Source: JAVVUJ01 sp964461765 | GTDB taxonomy: Bacteria; Bacillota; Clostridia; Peptostreptococcales; Anaerovoracaceae | Length of the DNA stretch: 64,000 nt | Direction: 5' to 3' | NCBI GenBank assembly: GCA_964461765.1 | Contig: CAYWVS010000004.1 | Coordinates: 1-64,000, forward strand | Part shown: piece by piece, positions 36,050 to 45,245 of the stretch | Layout of the letters: the number at the start of each line of letters is the position of its first letter | Numbering within the stretch: position 1 is the stretch's first letter | Program-made: the position numbers and the translations under genes | The notes under the pieces: model-generated | What the model saw: the letters and a program-made list of their open reading frames with translations, nothing else | Databases searched by the model: none | Told to the model about the DNA's origin: nothing

Positions 36050-37303
36050 ATGACACAACCTACAATTTCTAACAATTCTCATTTAAACTCTGAGTCCTCG
36101 GGGTCTGATAAACGCTGGAGCGTGTTAATGCTGTGCGCACTAGCCTATTTATATGACAGCTTGGATTTACAAATTTTGGCAATTTCTATGCCGGTAATTA
36201 TGAAGGAAATGGACATCGCTTTAGCCAATGCAGGATTGTTGTCTTCGGCAACAATGGTTGGAACCGCCATAGGCGGAATATTATTTGGTTGGGTTGCAGA
36301 TAACTATGGAAGAAAAAAGGCTGCAGCCATCGGACTAATAGAATTCGGGGTATTCACTGTGGCCGTATATTGGGCTACATCCTGGGAGCATTTGATGATT
36401 CTTCGGTTCTTGGCAGGTATCGGTCTGGGAGGTCTTTGGGGTCCTCTGGTTACTTTGATTGCTGAACACTGGGCTCCTAGATTTCGTACCAGAGCCAATG
36501 GATTTGTATTGAGCACCTTTGCACTTGGCGGAATCATGGCAGGCTTAATGGGCCGTTTTATGCTTGGAGTAGTAAACTGGCGTTTAATATTTGTATTAAC
36601 CGGTAGCGCAATTATAGTGGGTATTATATTTTACCTGTTTATTCCTGAGGTTAAAAAAGCCCCTGTAAAAGCCACAGAAGTAAAAGAAAAGGTTGGGCTT
36701 AGTGAATGCTTCAAAGGAAGAATGTTAAAAGTAACCGTTTTAGCAAGTGTTGTTTCAATGTGTCAGATGGCCGGTTACTGGGGTGCACTTTCTTGGATCC
36801 CTACTTACTTGGTTCAAGATCGTGGCTTGAGTTTAGCTACCATGGCTAATTTTAGTATGTTCATGTTCCTTGGTGCTTTTGCAGGTTACTACATTTATGC
36901 TTTTTTAGCTGAGAAGGTGGGACATCGTAAAGCATTGATGATCGCTTTCCTGGCTGATGCAATATTAGTGCCTAGTTACATTATTTTACCTTCTGCAGAT
37001 TGGATTTTCTGGCTTGGACCTATTATGGGGATTAGCTTTGGTGGAGTTTTCGGTCTTTTTGGATCATATTTCTCAGCCCTTTTCCCTGATAGAATCAGAG
37101 CAACAGGCAGTGGATTTGCCTTTAACATAGGACGTGGAATAGGAGCAGTATTTGCACCTTTTACCATAGGAGTATTGGCTAAAACTCACGGATTAGGATT
37201 TGGTATTGGAATTCTTTCCGTAATATTCCTACTGGGAGTTGTTTCACTGTTCTTTATGCCGGAATCAAATATCCATACAGAAGACGGTGTGAGCTCCAAA
37301 TAA
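36050..37303 (+). CDS. Major facilitator superfamily transporter
   Basis: 417 residues with about 12 membrane helices. The MFS motif A between helices 2 and 3 reads GWVADNYGRKKAAAIG, and a related one occurs between helices 8 and 9 (LAEKVGHRKALMI). The family branch looks like metabolite:H+ symporters that take up organic acids (aromatic acid or sialate type), with an acidic residue in helix 1 (YLYDSLDLQILAISMP). It probably imports the substrate of the neighbouring oxidoreductase or hydroxylase. TAAGGAGGAAAAAG precedes the ATG; own promoter at 35862-35923. Confidence 0.87.
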   Translation: MTQPTISNNSHLNSESSGSDKRWSVLMLCALAYLYDSLDLQILAISMPVIMKEMDIALANAGLLSSATMVGTAIGGILFGWVADNYGRKKAAAIGLIEFGVFTVAVYWATSWEHLMILRFLAGIGLGGLWGPLVTLIAEHWAPRFRTRANGFVLSTFALGGIMAGLMGRFMLGVVNWRLIFVLTGSAIIVGIIFYLFIPEVKKAPVKATEVKEKVGLSECFKGRMLKVTVLASVVSMCQMAGYWGALSWIPTYLVQDRGLSLATMANFSMFMFLGAFAGYYIYAFLAEKVGHRKALMIAFLADAILVPSYIILPSADWIFWLGPIMGISFGGVFGLFGSYFSALFPDRIRATGSGFAFNIGRGIGAVFAPFTIGVLAKTHGLGFGIGILSVIFLLGVVSLFFMPESNIHTEDGVSSK

Positions 37304-37397
37304 TTTCTTAATTGCCATAAATTAAATTGTTTTGTGCCCCTAATTATTGAGTGAAAAGGAACTCGCTTTAGTTTTATAAAACTTTGATCATGGATAA

Positions 37398-37427
37398 TTG
37401 ACTAATGATGATGTAGTTGGCTATAAT
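37398..37427 (+). promoter_or_regulatory. Probable promoter of the symporter-winged-helix gene
   Basis: TTGACT (37398-37403), 18-base spacer, TATAAT (37422-37427), 45 bases before the ATG at 37472. It lacks the RTTAAR repeats of the two promoters upstream. Confidence 0.65.
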
Positions 37428-37471
37428 CTAATTATTATTTTACATAATTGATAAAAGAAAAGAAGGATAGC

Positions 37472-39667
37472 ATGGATTCTACAACACTATTATTGTATAC
37501 ACAAGTAGTACTTTACTTTGTGTTCATGATTATTATTGGACTCATCACCCAAAGATGGGTTTCTACTATGGCGGGTTTTTTTTCCTCTGACCGTGAGCTT
37601 GGTGTGATTGCAATGGGACTGGGACTGGCAAGCATTATCTTCAGCGGAGCAATGCTTCCGGCAATTACAGGCTTTGCCATTACTCATAGCCTTTGGATAG
37701 CTTCGCTCTACATGTGGGGTTGGGCTGCAGGCATCATAGTTTTCGGAAAAGTTTTTGCCCCTGCCGTTCGCAGAAGTGGTGTATTCACCTTAGCTGAGTG
37801 GGCAGAGGTTCGATTTGATAGCAATACTCGTACCGTAGTAGCTGTTGCCATAAGCATTGCAGCCTTCGGAGCTTTGTTTTCACAGGTAATTGGTCTGGGA
37901 AATATTCTTACTGCATTGACGGATATTCCTTATTGGGCCGCTACTTTAGGAATTGTATTACTCTGTACCTTTTACATGTATGCAGGTGGATTTTGGGCAT
38001 TGTCCATTTCGGATATGTCTCACATAACTTTGGTAATCATAGCATTTATGGGAGCTTTGACGTATCTATTTAGTACAGTTGCCAATCCCATTGAGATCCT
38101 AACCAACTCCCCTGCAGTGGAAATTCGAGTGGATACATTTTTAGGAATTTCACCCGGCGATTTCCTTACTAGCTTGAAGTTTCCTTCCTTAGCTTCCTTT
38201 TTGTTTGGTTGGTTCATTACTCAGATGGGCTGCCAATATTACTGGATGAGAGCTGTAGGGGGGAGAAGTGAAAGGGCGGTAAAGAAGGGATACTACTTAT
38301 CAGGTATCATTGCTATCATTTTTGGTTCTACAGTACTGGCATTGTTCGGTTTGTATGCATTATACATATTTGGAGAAGACAATTTTAAACCGGATATTGC
38401 ATTTAGCTTAATCATTAAATCGTTGCCCATTGGTTTGGATGGATTACTTCTCCTTGCTTTGATGGCTGCCTGCATGTCTACTTTTTCTACAGCTCTCCTA
38501 GGCGTTGCATCACCCATCACCAGAGATATCTATCAGAGGCTGTTTGCACCTAATGCCAGTACTGTGCAGCTGACTAAGGCCAGTCGCACCATTACTGTGG
38601 TGGTAGCGTTAATTGCATATTTGTTTGCATTGCTTTGGAAGGCAGGTGCGGCTCATGGTTTGGCATTTATGTGGGCTTTTTCTTCCCCAACAGCAGCAAC
38701 CCTACTTCTGGGATATTTTTGGAAAAGGGTCACGGTAAAAGCTGCCTTTTGGGGAGAGCTCATTGGTCTGATTCTCACCACAGTCTGGTACATCAGTGGC
38801 TTATCTGATGTTGTGCATCCAATGTGGGTAGGGTTTATCACTACATTTATAATGATTATGATGATTACTCTGGTTACTAAGCCTAAATACTATGCTAGCA
38901 AAGAATTTAAACCCGGCGCTCTAAGTACAGCCTCGGGTTTGGCTCAGACCAATATGACCCTCAGTAAGCAGTGCCAAGGGGAAAGGTTCAGAGAAGCCAT
39001 GTGTAATGTAATGCGTCCTTGTATCGGCAGCAAAAAATATAGAGATAGAATGGAGCAGCGCCATAACAATACGTACACGTTAGCTGATTTCATGTTTCCT
39101 CATATTACTGGTAGAAGATTCAATGAAGAAGAAATGGTAAGCCCACCAAAGGATTTGACTCATAGAAGCAATGGAAATAGGATCCTAAACTGGAGGGAGA
39201 AGAAAATACTTAACTTTATTCGAGAAGGAAGAAACACTCTGGTGGATTTCAGCGATAATCTTGGAATTACTGCCCCTATAGCAAACAATATCGCTGAACA
39301 ATTAGAACAGGATGGTTACATTGTACGTGTAGAATATAAAGGGATTAATCGATTTAATTGGCTATTGACAGATATGGGTGCAGCAGAGTTGGATCCACTC
39401 AATGCAGATGAAATTCGCCTATTAAACGAGGGTGGGATAAACATGAGCCAATATAAGATTCTTACTTATGTTAAAACTCATCCTAAAGTTATAGCAGGTG
39501 AAATCTGTGAAAAAATGAAACTAAACAAAAACGAAATGATCTCCGACCTTTGTTATTTAATAGGGAGAAAGCTCTTGACGGAAAGTGGTATCATACGTAG
39601 AAAAGTTACCATAACTGAGAAGGGGATAGAGACTATGGAACTGCTTGAAAATTTAATAAAAATGTAA
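37472..39667 (+). CDS. Na+/solute symporter fused to two C-terminal winged-helix-like domains
   Basis: 731 residues. Residues 1 to about 475 form an SSS-family transporter with about 13 membrane helices (AGFFSSDRELGVIAMGLGLAS; AEWAEVRFDSNTRTVVAVAIS; LLALMAACMSTFSTALLGVASPITRDIY). After a Cys-containing linker come two cytosolic units that each look like a winged helix: from about 570 (NWREKKILNFIREGRNTLVDFSDNLGIT...QLEQDGYIVRV) and from about 657 (MSQYKILTYVKTHPKVIAGEICEKMKL...LLTESGIIRRKVTITEKG). This is not the usual SSS architecture and suggests a transporter that also senses or regulates transcription. Start chosen by AGAAGGATAGC before 37472; the in-frame codon at 37448 lacks a site. Confidence 0.85.
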   Translation: MDSTTLLLYTQVVLYFVFMIIIGLITQRWVSTMAGFFSSDRELGVIAMGLGLASIIFSGAMLPAITGFAITHSLWIASLYMWGWAAGIIVFGKVFAPAVRRSGVFTLAEWAEVRFDSNTRTVVAVAISIAAFGALFSQVIGLGNILTALTDIPYWAATLGIVLLCTFYMYAGGFWALSISDMSHITLVIIAFMGALTYLFSTVANPIEILTNSPAVEIRVDTFLGISPGDFLTSLKFPSLASFLFGWFITQMGCQYYWMRAVGGRSERAVKKGYYLSGIIAIIFGSTVLALFGLYALYIFGEDNFKPDIAFSLIIKSLPIGLDGLLLLALMAACMSTFSTALLGVASPITRDIYQRLFAPNASTVQLTKASRTITVVVALIAYLFALLWKAGAAHGLAFMWAFSSPTAATLLLGYFWKRVTVKAAFWGELIGLILTTVWYISGLSDVVHPMWVGFITTFIMIMMITLVTKPKYYASKEFKPGALSTASGLAQTNMTLSKQCQGERFREAMCNVMRPCIGSKKYRDRMEQRHNNTYTLADFMFPHITGRRFNEEEMVSPPKDLTHRSNGNRILNWREKKILNFIREGRNTLVDFSDNLGITAPIANNIAEQLEQDGYIVRVEYKGINRFNWLLTDMGAAELDPLNADEIRLLNEGGINMSQYKILTYVKTHPKVIAGEICEKMKLNKNEMISDLCYLIGRKLLTESGIIRRKVTITEKGIETMELLENLIKM

Positions 39668-39734
39668 GTAAAAATTATAGCATAGAGGGTAGATTCCTTT
39701 CGTTAATTTAAAAACCAAAAAGGAGGAAATTAAA

Positions 39735-42068
39735 ATGCAAGAACTACGTTGTGTTGGTCACAGTGTAATACGATCTGATGCAGAGGCAAAGGTAAGGGGT
39801 GCCGCAACCTACACAGAAGATTTGATTCGCTCTGACATGCTTGTAGCAAAGGTGCTGTGGCCCAAGCATCCACATGCACTCATAAAAAGCATAGATACTT
39901 CTAAAGCAGAAGCTTTGGAAGGAGTTTGTGCTGTGATGACTGCAAAAGATTTACCGGGCAGAAATAGTTATGGACCTATGGTTCAGGATAAGCCTGTCAT
40001 TGCAGAGGATAAAGTCTGCTACGAGGGTGATCCCGTAGCTATCGTAGCCGCTGTTGACACAGAAACGGCGCTTAAGGCAGTAGAACTCATTGAAGTTAAA
40101 TATGAAGTACTTCCAGCTTATGACGACCCAAGAGAAGCAATTAAAGACGATGCGGTAGTAATTCATCCTGATTCTATATTTGCTGAAAAAGGTAATTTGT
40201 TGGCAACTGTATCTGTAAATACAGGAGATGTTGATGCCGCTTTTGCAGAGGCAGATATCATCATTGAAAATGACTATGAAACTCCCATGTTGGATCACTG
40301 TTACTTCGAGCAAGATATTTGCATTGCAGAACCGGATTTGGCTACAGGAGGGATTAAACTAATATCTCCTAATCAAGCGGTATTTCAAAGCCGCCGACAC
40401 CTTGCCGGTGTATTTAATTTGCCACAAGCCAAAATAAATGTGGTCTCACCATTGGTAGGCGGAGGATTTGGTGGTAAAGAAGATTCCACCATGGATGTTT
40501 CGGTTATTGCAGGGGTTCTGGCCTTAAAGACGAAAAAGCCCGTGTATTATATGCTTACACGAGAGGAAGTATTTAGAACCACCGGAAAGCGTACAGCATG
40601 TTATATTCACCACAAATTAGGTGCAAAGAAAGATGGAACAATCGTTGCAGTGGAAACGGAAACTTATTTAAATAAAGGTGCCTATGTTTCCATGGGTGGA
40701 GCAAAACCTCCCGCTTACGGTGTTACCATGCGTACTGCTATTTATGCGGCAGGAGCATATTATGTACCTAATGTCAAAGTAAAATCCATGTCGGTTTTTA
40801 CAAATAATCCTTACGGAACTGCCTTTCGAGGATTCGGTGTTCCCCAAGCTACATTTGCTATGGAGTGTCAGATGCAGGAATTGGCTGATACCCTTGGAAT
40901 AGATTACCTTGAGATTAGACGTAAAAATATGTTTAAAGATGGACAAAAAACCATTACCGGAAGCTATATGCTAAAGGAAAGAGGCTTAGGCTTAGGTCCT
41001 TGCTTTGATGCCGTTGAACGAGAAATGGGGAGCAAGAAACCCACTGAAAACAGCAAGGAACATATTTTAAGGGGAAGGGGCGTAGCCGCTTTCATGTATG
41101 GAACAGGGATCCCCCTACTTTTCGAAGGAGCAAATGTATCTTTAACAATGAATACCGACGGTTCTCTGCAGCTTGGTTATTCCAGTACGGAAATGGGGCA
41201 AGGCATAGCCACCACTGGAGCTCAGTTGGCAGCAGAGGTGCTGGGTATGAAATTTGAGGATATTGTTGTTACTATCGCAGATACACAAACCTCTCCTGAC
41301 AGTGGGCCCACAGTAGGTTCACGTTCTGCCACAATCGTAGGAAACGCTATTTGTAATGGAGCAGAGCAGTTAAAGGATAGATTGCTTTCTGTTGCCGCCG
41401 GCATGTTTGGTGTAGATTCCAGGAATGTGGAGTCAGCAGACTCAAAGTTCTTTATTAAAGGCAATCCGGAAAGATCCTTGACATTTGCGGAAGTGGTTGC
41501 TAAAGCTTATATGAGCCAAGTATCCTTGTCAGCAGTTGGAAACTGGTATCCTCCACAACCCGGATTTACTCAGCCCGATGGGCAAGGTGAAACCGTACAT
41601 GCCTTCGCTTTTGGTGCCCAAGCTGTGGAGCTTGAAGTTGATACTCAGACGGGTGAGATTACCTTGTTAAAGAGCGTTTATGCTGCGGATATAGGAAAGG
41701 CTATCAACCCAATCATTGTAGAGGGACAAATGGAAGGAGCTTCTGTTCAAGCCATGGGATGGGCCTTGATGGAGGAGCATTTTATGAAAGAGGGCAGGAT
41801 GGAAAATGCATCCTTCCATAATTTCTTAATTCCTACAACCTTAGATATTCCGCCTCTCAAATCTATCATTGTGGAATGTCCTAACGAGCTGGGACCTTTT
41901 GGGGCCAAGGGTATCGGTGAACCCGGAATCATTCCCGGAGCTCCTGCCATACGGAATGCCTTCCTGGATGCCACGGGCATAAAGATGAACACTATTCCGC
42001 TGACACCGGTTCGTGTATTGGAAGCTCTTGAAGCGAAGAAGTTAGAAGAAAGGGGGGAAAACCGATGA
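39735..42068 (+). CDS. Molybdenum hydroxylase, molybdopterin-binding large subunit (xanthine dehydrogenase family)
   Basis: 777 residues. Holds the Mo-MCD cofactor and the substrate pocket. Family landmarks: VGGGFGGKEDSTMDV, TAFRGFGVPQATFA, SSTEMGQGIATTGAQLAAEV, VGSRSATIVGNAI and the catalytic glutamate in GPFGAKGIGEPGIIPGAP. The substrate (a purine, N-heterocycle or aldehyde) cannot be named. With yqeB, yqeC and mocA close by it is probably a selenium-dependent enzyme, where Se is a labile ligand and not selenocysteine (no in-frame TGA is needed). AAGGAGGAAATTAAA precedes the ATG; the stop overlaps the FAD subunit by 4 bases. Confidence 0.93.
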   Translation: MQELRCVGHSVIRSDAEAKVRGAATYTEDLIRSDMLVAKVLWPKHPHALIKSIDTSKAEALEGVCAVMTAKDLPGRNSYGPMVQDKPVIAEDKVCYEGDPVAIVAAVDTETALKAVELIEVKYEVLPAYDDPREAIKDDAVVIHPDSIFAEKGNLLATVSVNTGDVDAAFAEADIIIENDYETPMLDHCYFEQDICIAEPDLATGGIKLISPNQAVFQSRRHLAGVFNLPQAKINVVSPLVGGGFGGKEDSTMDVSVIAGVLALKTKKPVYYMLTREEVFRTTGKRTACYIHHKLGAKKDGTIVAVETETYLNKGAYVSMGGAKPPAYGVTMRTAIYAAGAYYVPNVKVKSMSVFTNNPYGTAFRGFGVPQATFAMECQMQELADTLGIDYLEIRRKNMFKDGQKTITGSYMLKERGLGLGPCFDAVEREMGSKKPTENSKEHILRGRGVAAFMYGTGIPLLFEGANVSLTMNTDGSLQLGYSSTEMGQGIATTGAQLAAEVLGMKFEDIVVTIADTQTSPDSGPTVGSRSATIVGNAICNGAEQLKDRLLSVAAGMFGVDSRNVESADSKFFIKGNPERSLTFAEVVAKAYMSQVSLSAVGNWYPPQPGFTQPDGQGETVHAFAFGAQAVELEVDTQTGEITLLKSVYAADIGKAINPIIVEGQMEGASVQAMGWALMEEHFMKEGRMENASFHNFLIPTTLDIPPLKSIIVECPNELGPFGAKGIGEPGIIPGAPAIRNAFLDATGIKMNTIPLTPVRVLEALEAKKLEERGENR

Positions 42069-42919
42069 AGACGGATTTCTTTAAACCAACAACTATTAAT
42101 GAAGCAATTGAACTATTAAATCAATATGGTGATAAGGCAGTAATTGTAAACGGTGGCTCTGATATTGTGGAAAAATTGACAACAGGTGAAAAAACTCCTG
42201 AAGCTGTCATTTACATAGCTGACATAAAAGAATTAAAAAATATTTCTGAGAATGAGGGTAATGTTGTCATCGGCGGAGCCGTTACTTATGTGGAGATGTT
42301 AGAATCTCCAATTATAAAAAAAGTAAAAGGAATGGTGGAAGCAGTACGACAATTAGGCAGCCCTGCCATAAGACAGGTGGCAACTCCGGCGGGAAACATT
42401 GGAACGGGAGCTCCCTCAGCAGATTGTACTTCCATGCTCATGGGGTTAAAAGCCAAGGTACTAGTTGTAAATGCCATGGGAGAAAGGACGATTCCCATAG
42501 AAGATTTTTTCCTATCAACCTATAAGACTGTTCTAAAACCCAATGATTTGATTAAAGAAATATCCTTTCCTGCACCAAAAGCAGGCTTCGGATCCGGATA
42601 CATTCGTTTGGCCAGAAGAAAGTCTCAGGATATAGCTAAAGTAATCGTTAGCGCGTCCTTGTCAGTAGAGGGTGGGGTTTGCACAGAAGCCACCATCGGC
42701 CTTGGTGCACTAAACGCTACTGCGGTGAGAGGGATAAGTCTTGAAGAGGGTATTAAGGGAAAGAACAAGGAAGAAGCTTTGAATTTTATTGGAGAAAACT
42801 TTCCAAAGGAAGCAGGGCTGCGTCCTAGCCGATTTACACATTATAAAGAACTCGTCACCAAGGTTGCAGTAGAACGAGCTGTGGAGATGGCGTGGAATGA
42901 TGCAGAGGAGGATAAATAG
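42065..42919 (+). CDS. Molybdenum hydroxylase, FAD-binding medium subunit
   Basis: 284 residues of the CO-dehydrogenase/XDH flavoprotein family. FAD contacts: KAVIVNGGSDIVEKL, VIGGAVTYVEMLE and TPAGNIGTGAPSADCTSML; the C-terminal CODH_FAD domain includes GLGALNATAVRG. It passes electrons from the 2Fe-2S subunit to the electron acceptor. It is translated from an ATGA overlap with the large subunit and abuts the small subunit without a gap. Confidence 0.93.
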   Translation: MKTDFFKPTTINEAIELLNQYGDKAVIVNGGSDIVEKLTTGEKTPEAVIYIADIKELKNISENEGNVVIGGAVTYVEMLESPIIKKVKGMVEAVRQLGSPAIRQVATPAGNIGTGAPSADCTSMLMGLKAKVLVVNAMGERTIPIEDFFLSTYKTVLKPNDLIKEISFPAPKAGFGSGYIRLARRKSQDIAKVIVSASLSVEGGVCTEATIGLGALNATAVRGISLEEGIKGKNKEEALNFIGENFPKEAGLRPSRFTHYKELVTKVAVERAVEMAWNDAEEDK

Positions 42920-43390
42920 ATGGCCATTGTAAATTTTAAGCTTAACGGGAAAAACGTTACCTGTGATGTGGATGGCAAGGATGTGCTTGTAGATACCATA
43001 CGCAACAAATTTGGACTTACCGGCACAAAAAAATCTTGCGGGACAGGTGATTGCGGAGCATGTACGGTGTTATTAAATGACAAAGCCATAAGATCCTGTA
43101 CCTTTTTAACCTGCATGGCAGAGGGCAAAGAAGTGACCACCATCGAAGGCATTGAATCAACAGATGGAACCTTGCATCCTTTGCAAAAAGCATTTATGGA
43201 AACAGGAGCGGTTCAATGCGGTTATTGCACACCGGGTATGATCTTAACGGGAATGGCTTTGTTGAAGGCTAACCCAAGTCCAACTCTGGAGGAAGTGAAA
43301 ATCGCTTTTTCCGGCAATCTATGTAGGTGCACCGGATATCAGAAAATAAACGAAGCTGTTCTATTAGCAGCTGAAAAAATGGGACAATAA
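42920..43390 (+). CDS. Molybdenum hydroxylase, 2Fe-2S small subunit
   Basis: 156 residues with two 2Fe-2S clusters: the plant-ferredoxin-type site CGTGDCGACTVLLN with its fourth Cys in IRSCTF, and the second site CGYCTPGMILT plus NLCRCTGYQ. It wires the Mo centre to FAD. Third gene of the large-FAD-FeS operon; the AGAGGAGGATAAATAG region inside the previous gene serves as its ribosome binding site. Confidence 0.95.
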   Translation: MAIVNFKLNGKNVTCDVDGKDVLVDTIRNKFGLTGTKKSCGTGDCGACTVLLNDKAIRSCTFLTCMAEGKEVTTIEGIESTDGTLHPLQKAFMETGAVQCGYCTPGMILTGMALLKANPSPTLEEVKIAFSGNLCRCTGYQKINEAVLLAAEKMGQ

Positions 43391-43507
43391 TTAGTATTTT
43401 AGTTATTGGTAAATATCTATCTCCTATATTTTTGCTAGATTGTGGAGAATTCAGTAGAGGTATTGGTCGACCTTTCGCGGCCAATACCCAAACAAGGAGT
43501 CAGTTTT

Positions 43508-44320
43508 ATGCTAATTGTCATACGTGGAGCCGGTGACCTTGCTACAGGGATTGCTTGCCGTTTATTCCGTAGTGGATTTTCTGTGGTGATGACCGATATA
43601 GCTCGTCCTACCACCATACGTTGTACGGTGGCATTTTCTTCTGCAGTTTATAATGGCGAGGCAACGGTAGAAGGAATTATTGGAAAATTAGCAAAGGATA
43701 CGGAGGAAGCTCTTTCTGTCATAAAGGAAGGAAAAGTTGCAATACTAGTGGATCCGGAGGGAAAATCTATTCCAATTTTAAAACCTGATGCACTGGTGGA
43801 TGCCATTTTAGCGAAAAAAAATATGGGAACCAAGTTGGAAGATGCACCTATTGTTATAGGCGTTGGTCCCGGCTTCACCGTTGGTGTAGATTGCCATAGA
43901 GCCGTAGAAACACAGCGTGGTCATGATTTAGGACGAGTACTATATGAAGGTTCCCCCATTCCAAACACCGGTATTCCCGGTGATGTAGGCGGGTTTACCC
44001 ATGAAAGATTAATCCGCTGCACAGCAGATGGGATTTTTTCACCCATTGCTAAAATAGGTGACGAAGTAGATGAGGGACAGGTTGTTGCTTATGTGGGAGA
44101 TATACCCGTTGTAAGCTCAATTCACGGTATGCTTCGTGGAATTCTTCCTGAAGGCACCCTAGCCCATAAAGGAATGAAGGTGGGAGATGTGGATCCTCGT
44201 TGCCGCTTTGAGCATTGCTTTTCAGTTTCGGATAAGGCCAATGCCATTGGAGGCGGTGTTCTGGAAGCTATTTTAAATTATAAGCCATTTTGTGCCATTA
44301 ATTCTAAAAATAACTTGTAG
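43508..44320 (+). CDS. yqeB: Selenium-dependent Mo hydroxylase system protein YqeB
   Basis: 270 residues. Starts with a Rossmann-like loop VIRGAGDLATGIACRLFRSGF and contains VIGVGPGFTVGVDCHRAVETQRGHDLGRV, IPGDVGGFTHERLIR and KVGDVDPRCR, all features of the EF2563/YqeB family that co-occurs with selenium-dependent Mo hydroxylases. It is thought to act in labile selenium delivery or cofactor handling; the reaction is not known. Start at 43508 follows AAGGAGTCAG; an upstream in-frame codon at 43442 has no site. It closes the operon of hydroxylase subunits. Confidence 0.92.
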   Translation: MLIVIRGAGDLATGIACRLFRSGFSVVMTDIARPTTIRCTVAFSSAVYNGEATVEGIIGKLAKDTEEALSVIKEGKVAILVDPEGKSIPILKPDALVDAILAKKNMGTKLEDAPIVIGVGPGFTVGVDCHRAVETQRGHDLGRVLYEGSPIPNTGIPGDVGGFTHERLIRCTADGIFSPIAKIGDEVDEGQVVAYVGDIPVVSSIHGMLRGILPEGTLAHKGMKVGDVDPRCRFEHCFSVSDKANAIGGGVLEAILNYKPFCAINSKNNL

Positions 44321-44343
44321 GAAATGTTTGAAAATAGTATAAT
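44315..44343 (+). promoter_or_regulatory. Possible promoter of the Cys-rich exported protein gene
   Basis: TTGTAG (44315-44320), 17-base spacer, TATAAT (44338-44343). The -10 is perfect, the -35 weak and overlaps the yqeB stop. Confidence 0.5.
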
Positions 44344-44394
44344 AAAGAAATCAAAATTTATTTGATAAATTTTTTAAATAAAAGGAGGTTCCTA

Positions 44395-44661
44395 ATGAGA
44401 AAGTTGTTGATTGTAGCAGTGTTGGTGGTTATGACTCTGGCAATGGCGCTCAATGCTTATGCTGCCGGTCCGGGATGTGGCAAAATGAGAAATCAAGGCA
44501 ATAACTGCAGCTTTGCAGGGAATCAGTGTGGACAGAGCTATGCCGTTAACAGAACCGGTGCTTGTGGAAATATGAGCAATGGCATATGCACTACTGACGG
44601 AACTTGTGTAAATCAGGAAGATTGTCCTAATTACACATCTTGTCCAAGGAATGGCAACTAA
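44395..44661 (+). CDS. Small exported Cys-rich protein
   Basis: 88 residues: signal peptide (MRKLLIVAVLVVMTLAMALN, cleavage probably after AYA near residue 22) and a mature part of about 65 residues with eight cysteines, many Asn and Gly. No family recognised. The cysteines could form disulfides or bind metal. Start at 44395 is supported by AAAGGAGGTTCCTA. The next gene starts 23 bases after the stop, so both are probably one unit. Confidence 0.75.
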   Translation: MRKLLIVAVLVVMTLAMALNAYAAGPGCGKMRNQGNNCSFAGNQCGQSYAVNRTGACGNMSNGICTTDGTCVNQEDCPNYTSCPRNGN

Positions 44662-44684
44662 AAGATAAGGATGGTATAGCAAGT

Positions 44685-45110
44685 ATGTCTCGAAATAAAG
44701 TAGTTTTGTTAATTATTTTGTTAGTGGGGATATATTTTGCTATACCCAATTCAGATGTTGGATTAATTGTAAAAGAAAATATGATTCGAGTAAGTGCCTA
44801 CCTCTTGCTGCTTGCTTTTATCTACGCAGTTATTTCCCTGAACATTTTAAAAACTGCTATGCGGAAGTTGGCATCTAACGTAAACGATGAAAATGCATCA
44901 AAGGTGGTAAAGCTCCTTCGGATTACCTTCGATGTTAAGAGAATGTTTGGGGTGGCAACACTTCAATCCTTGTACAATCAGGTTAACACCTCTAAATCCG
45001 TATCTGCAAACCTTAAAGAAGAGTTTTATGAAGCCATGAAAAGGAAAGGAGTCAACGTTCCTTTGCCTTCAAAAAGCAACAACCATATACATAAGAAAAA
45101 CAAAAAATAA
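44685..45110 (+). CDS. Small membrane protein of unknown function
   Basis: 141 residues: two hydrophobic helices (about residues 8-24 and 35-54), then a basic, probably cytosolic part ending in a Lys-rich tail. No family recognised. The start at 44685 follows AAGGATGG; a possible TTG start at 44640 would overlap the previous gene. Downstream lies a terminator shared with a convergent gene. Confidence 0.65.
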   Translation: MSRNKVVLLIILLVGIYFAIPNSDVGLIVKENMIRVSAYLLLLAFIYAVISLNILKTAMRKLASNVNDENASKVVKLLRITFDVKRMFGVATLQSLYNQVNTSKSVSANLKEEFYEAMKRKGVNVPLPSKSNNHIHKKNKK

Positions 45111-45200
45111 ATTATTGAATTAGAAGTACGGTAATTGTGGAATCATAGATTTCTATTTACTCATGTAGCTCATAATGGGTTAATGAATATAACTAGTAAA

Positions 45201-45236
45201 AGGGTCGGTTAAAATACTCTAACCGACTCTTTCTTT
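45201..45236. terminator. Bidirectional-looking terminator between convergent genes
   Basis: An 11-base stem (45201-45211 with 45221-45231, one wobble pair) around GTCGGTTA/TAACCGAC with T-rich sequence on the right side. It serves the plus-strand gene ending at 45110 and possibly the minus-strand gene ending at 45246. Confidence 0.75.
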
Positions 45237-45245
45237 ATGATCTAA

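Noticed and set aside
39735..42068. Selenocysteine in the Mo hydroxylase
   Set aside because: No in-frame TGA interrupts the gene; YqeB/YqeC/MocA point to a labile selenium ligand instead.
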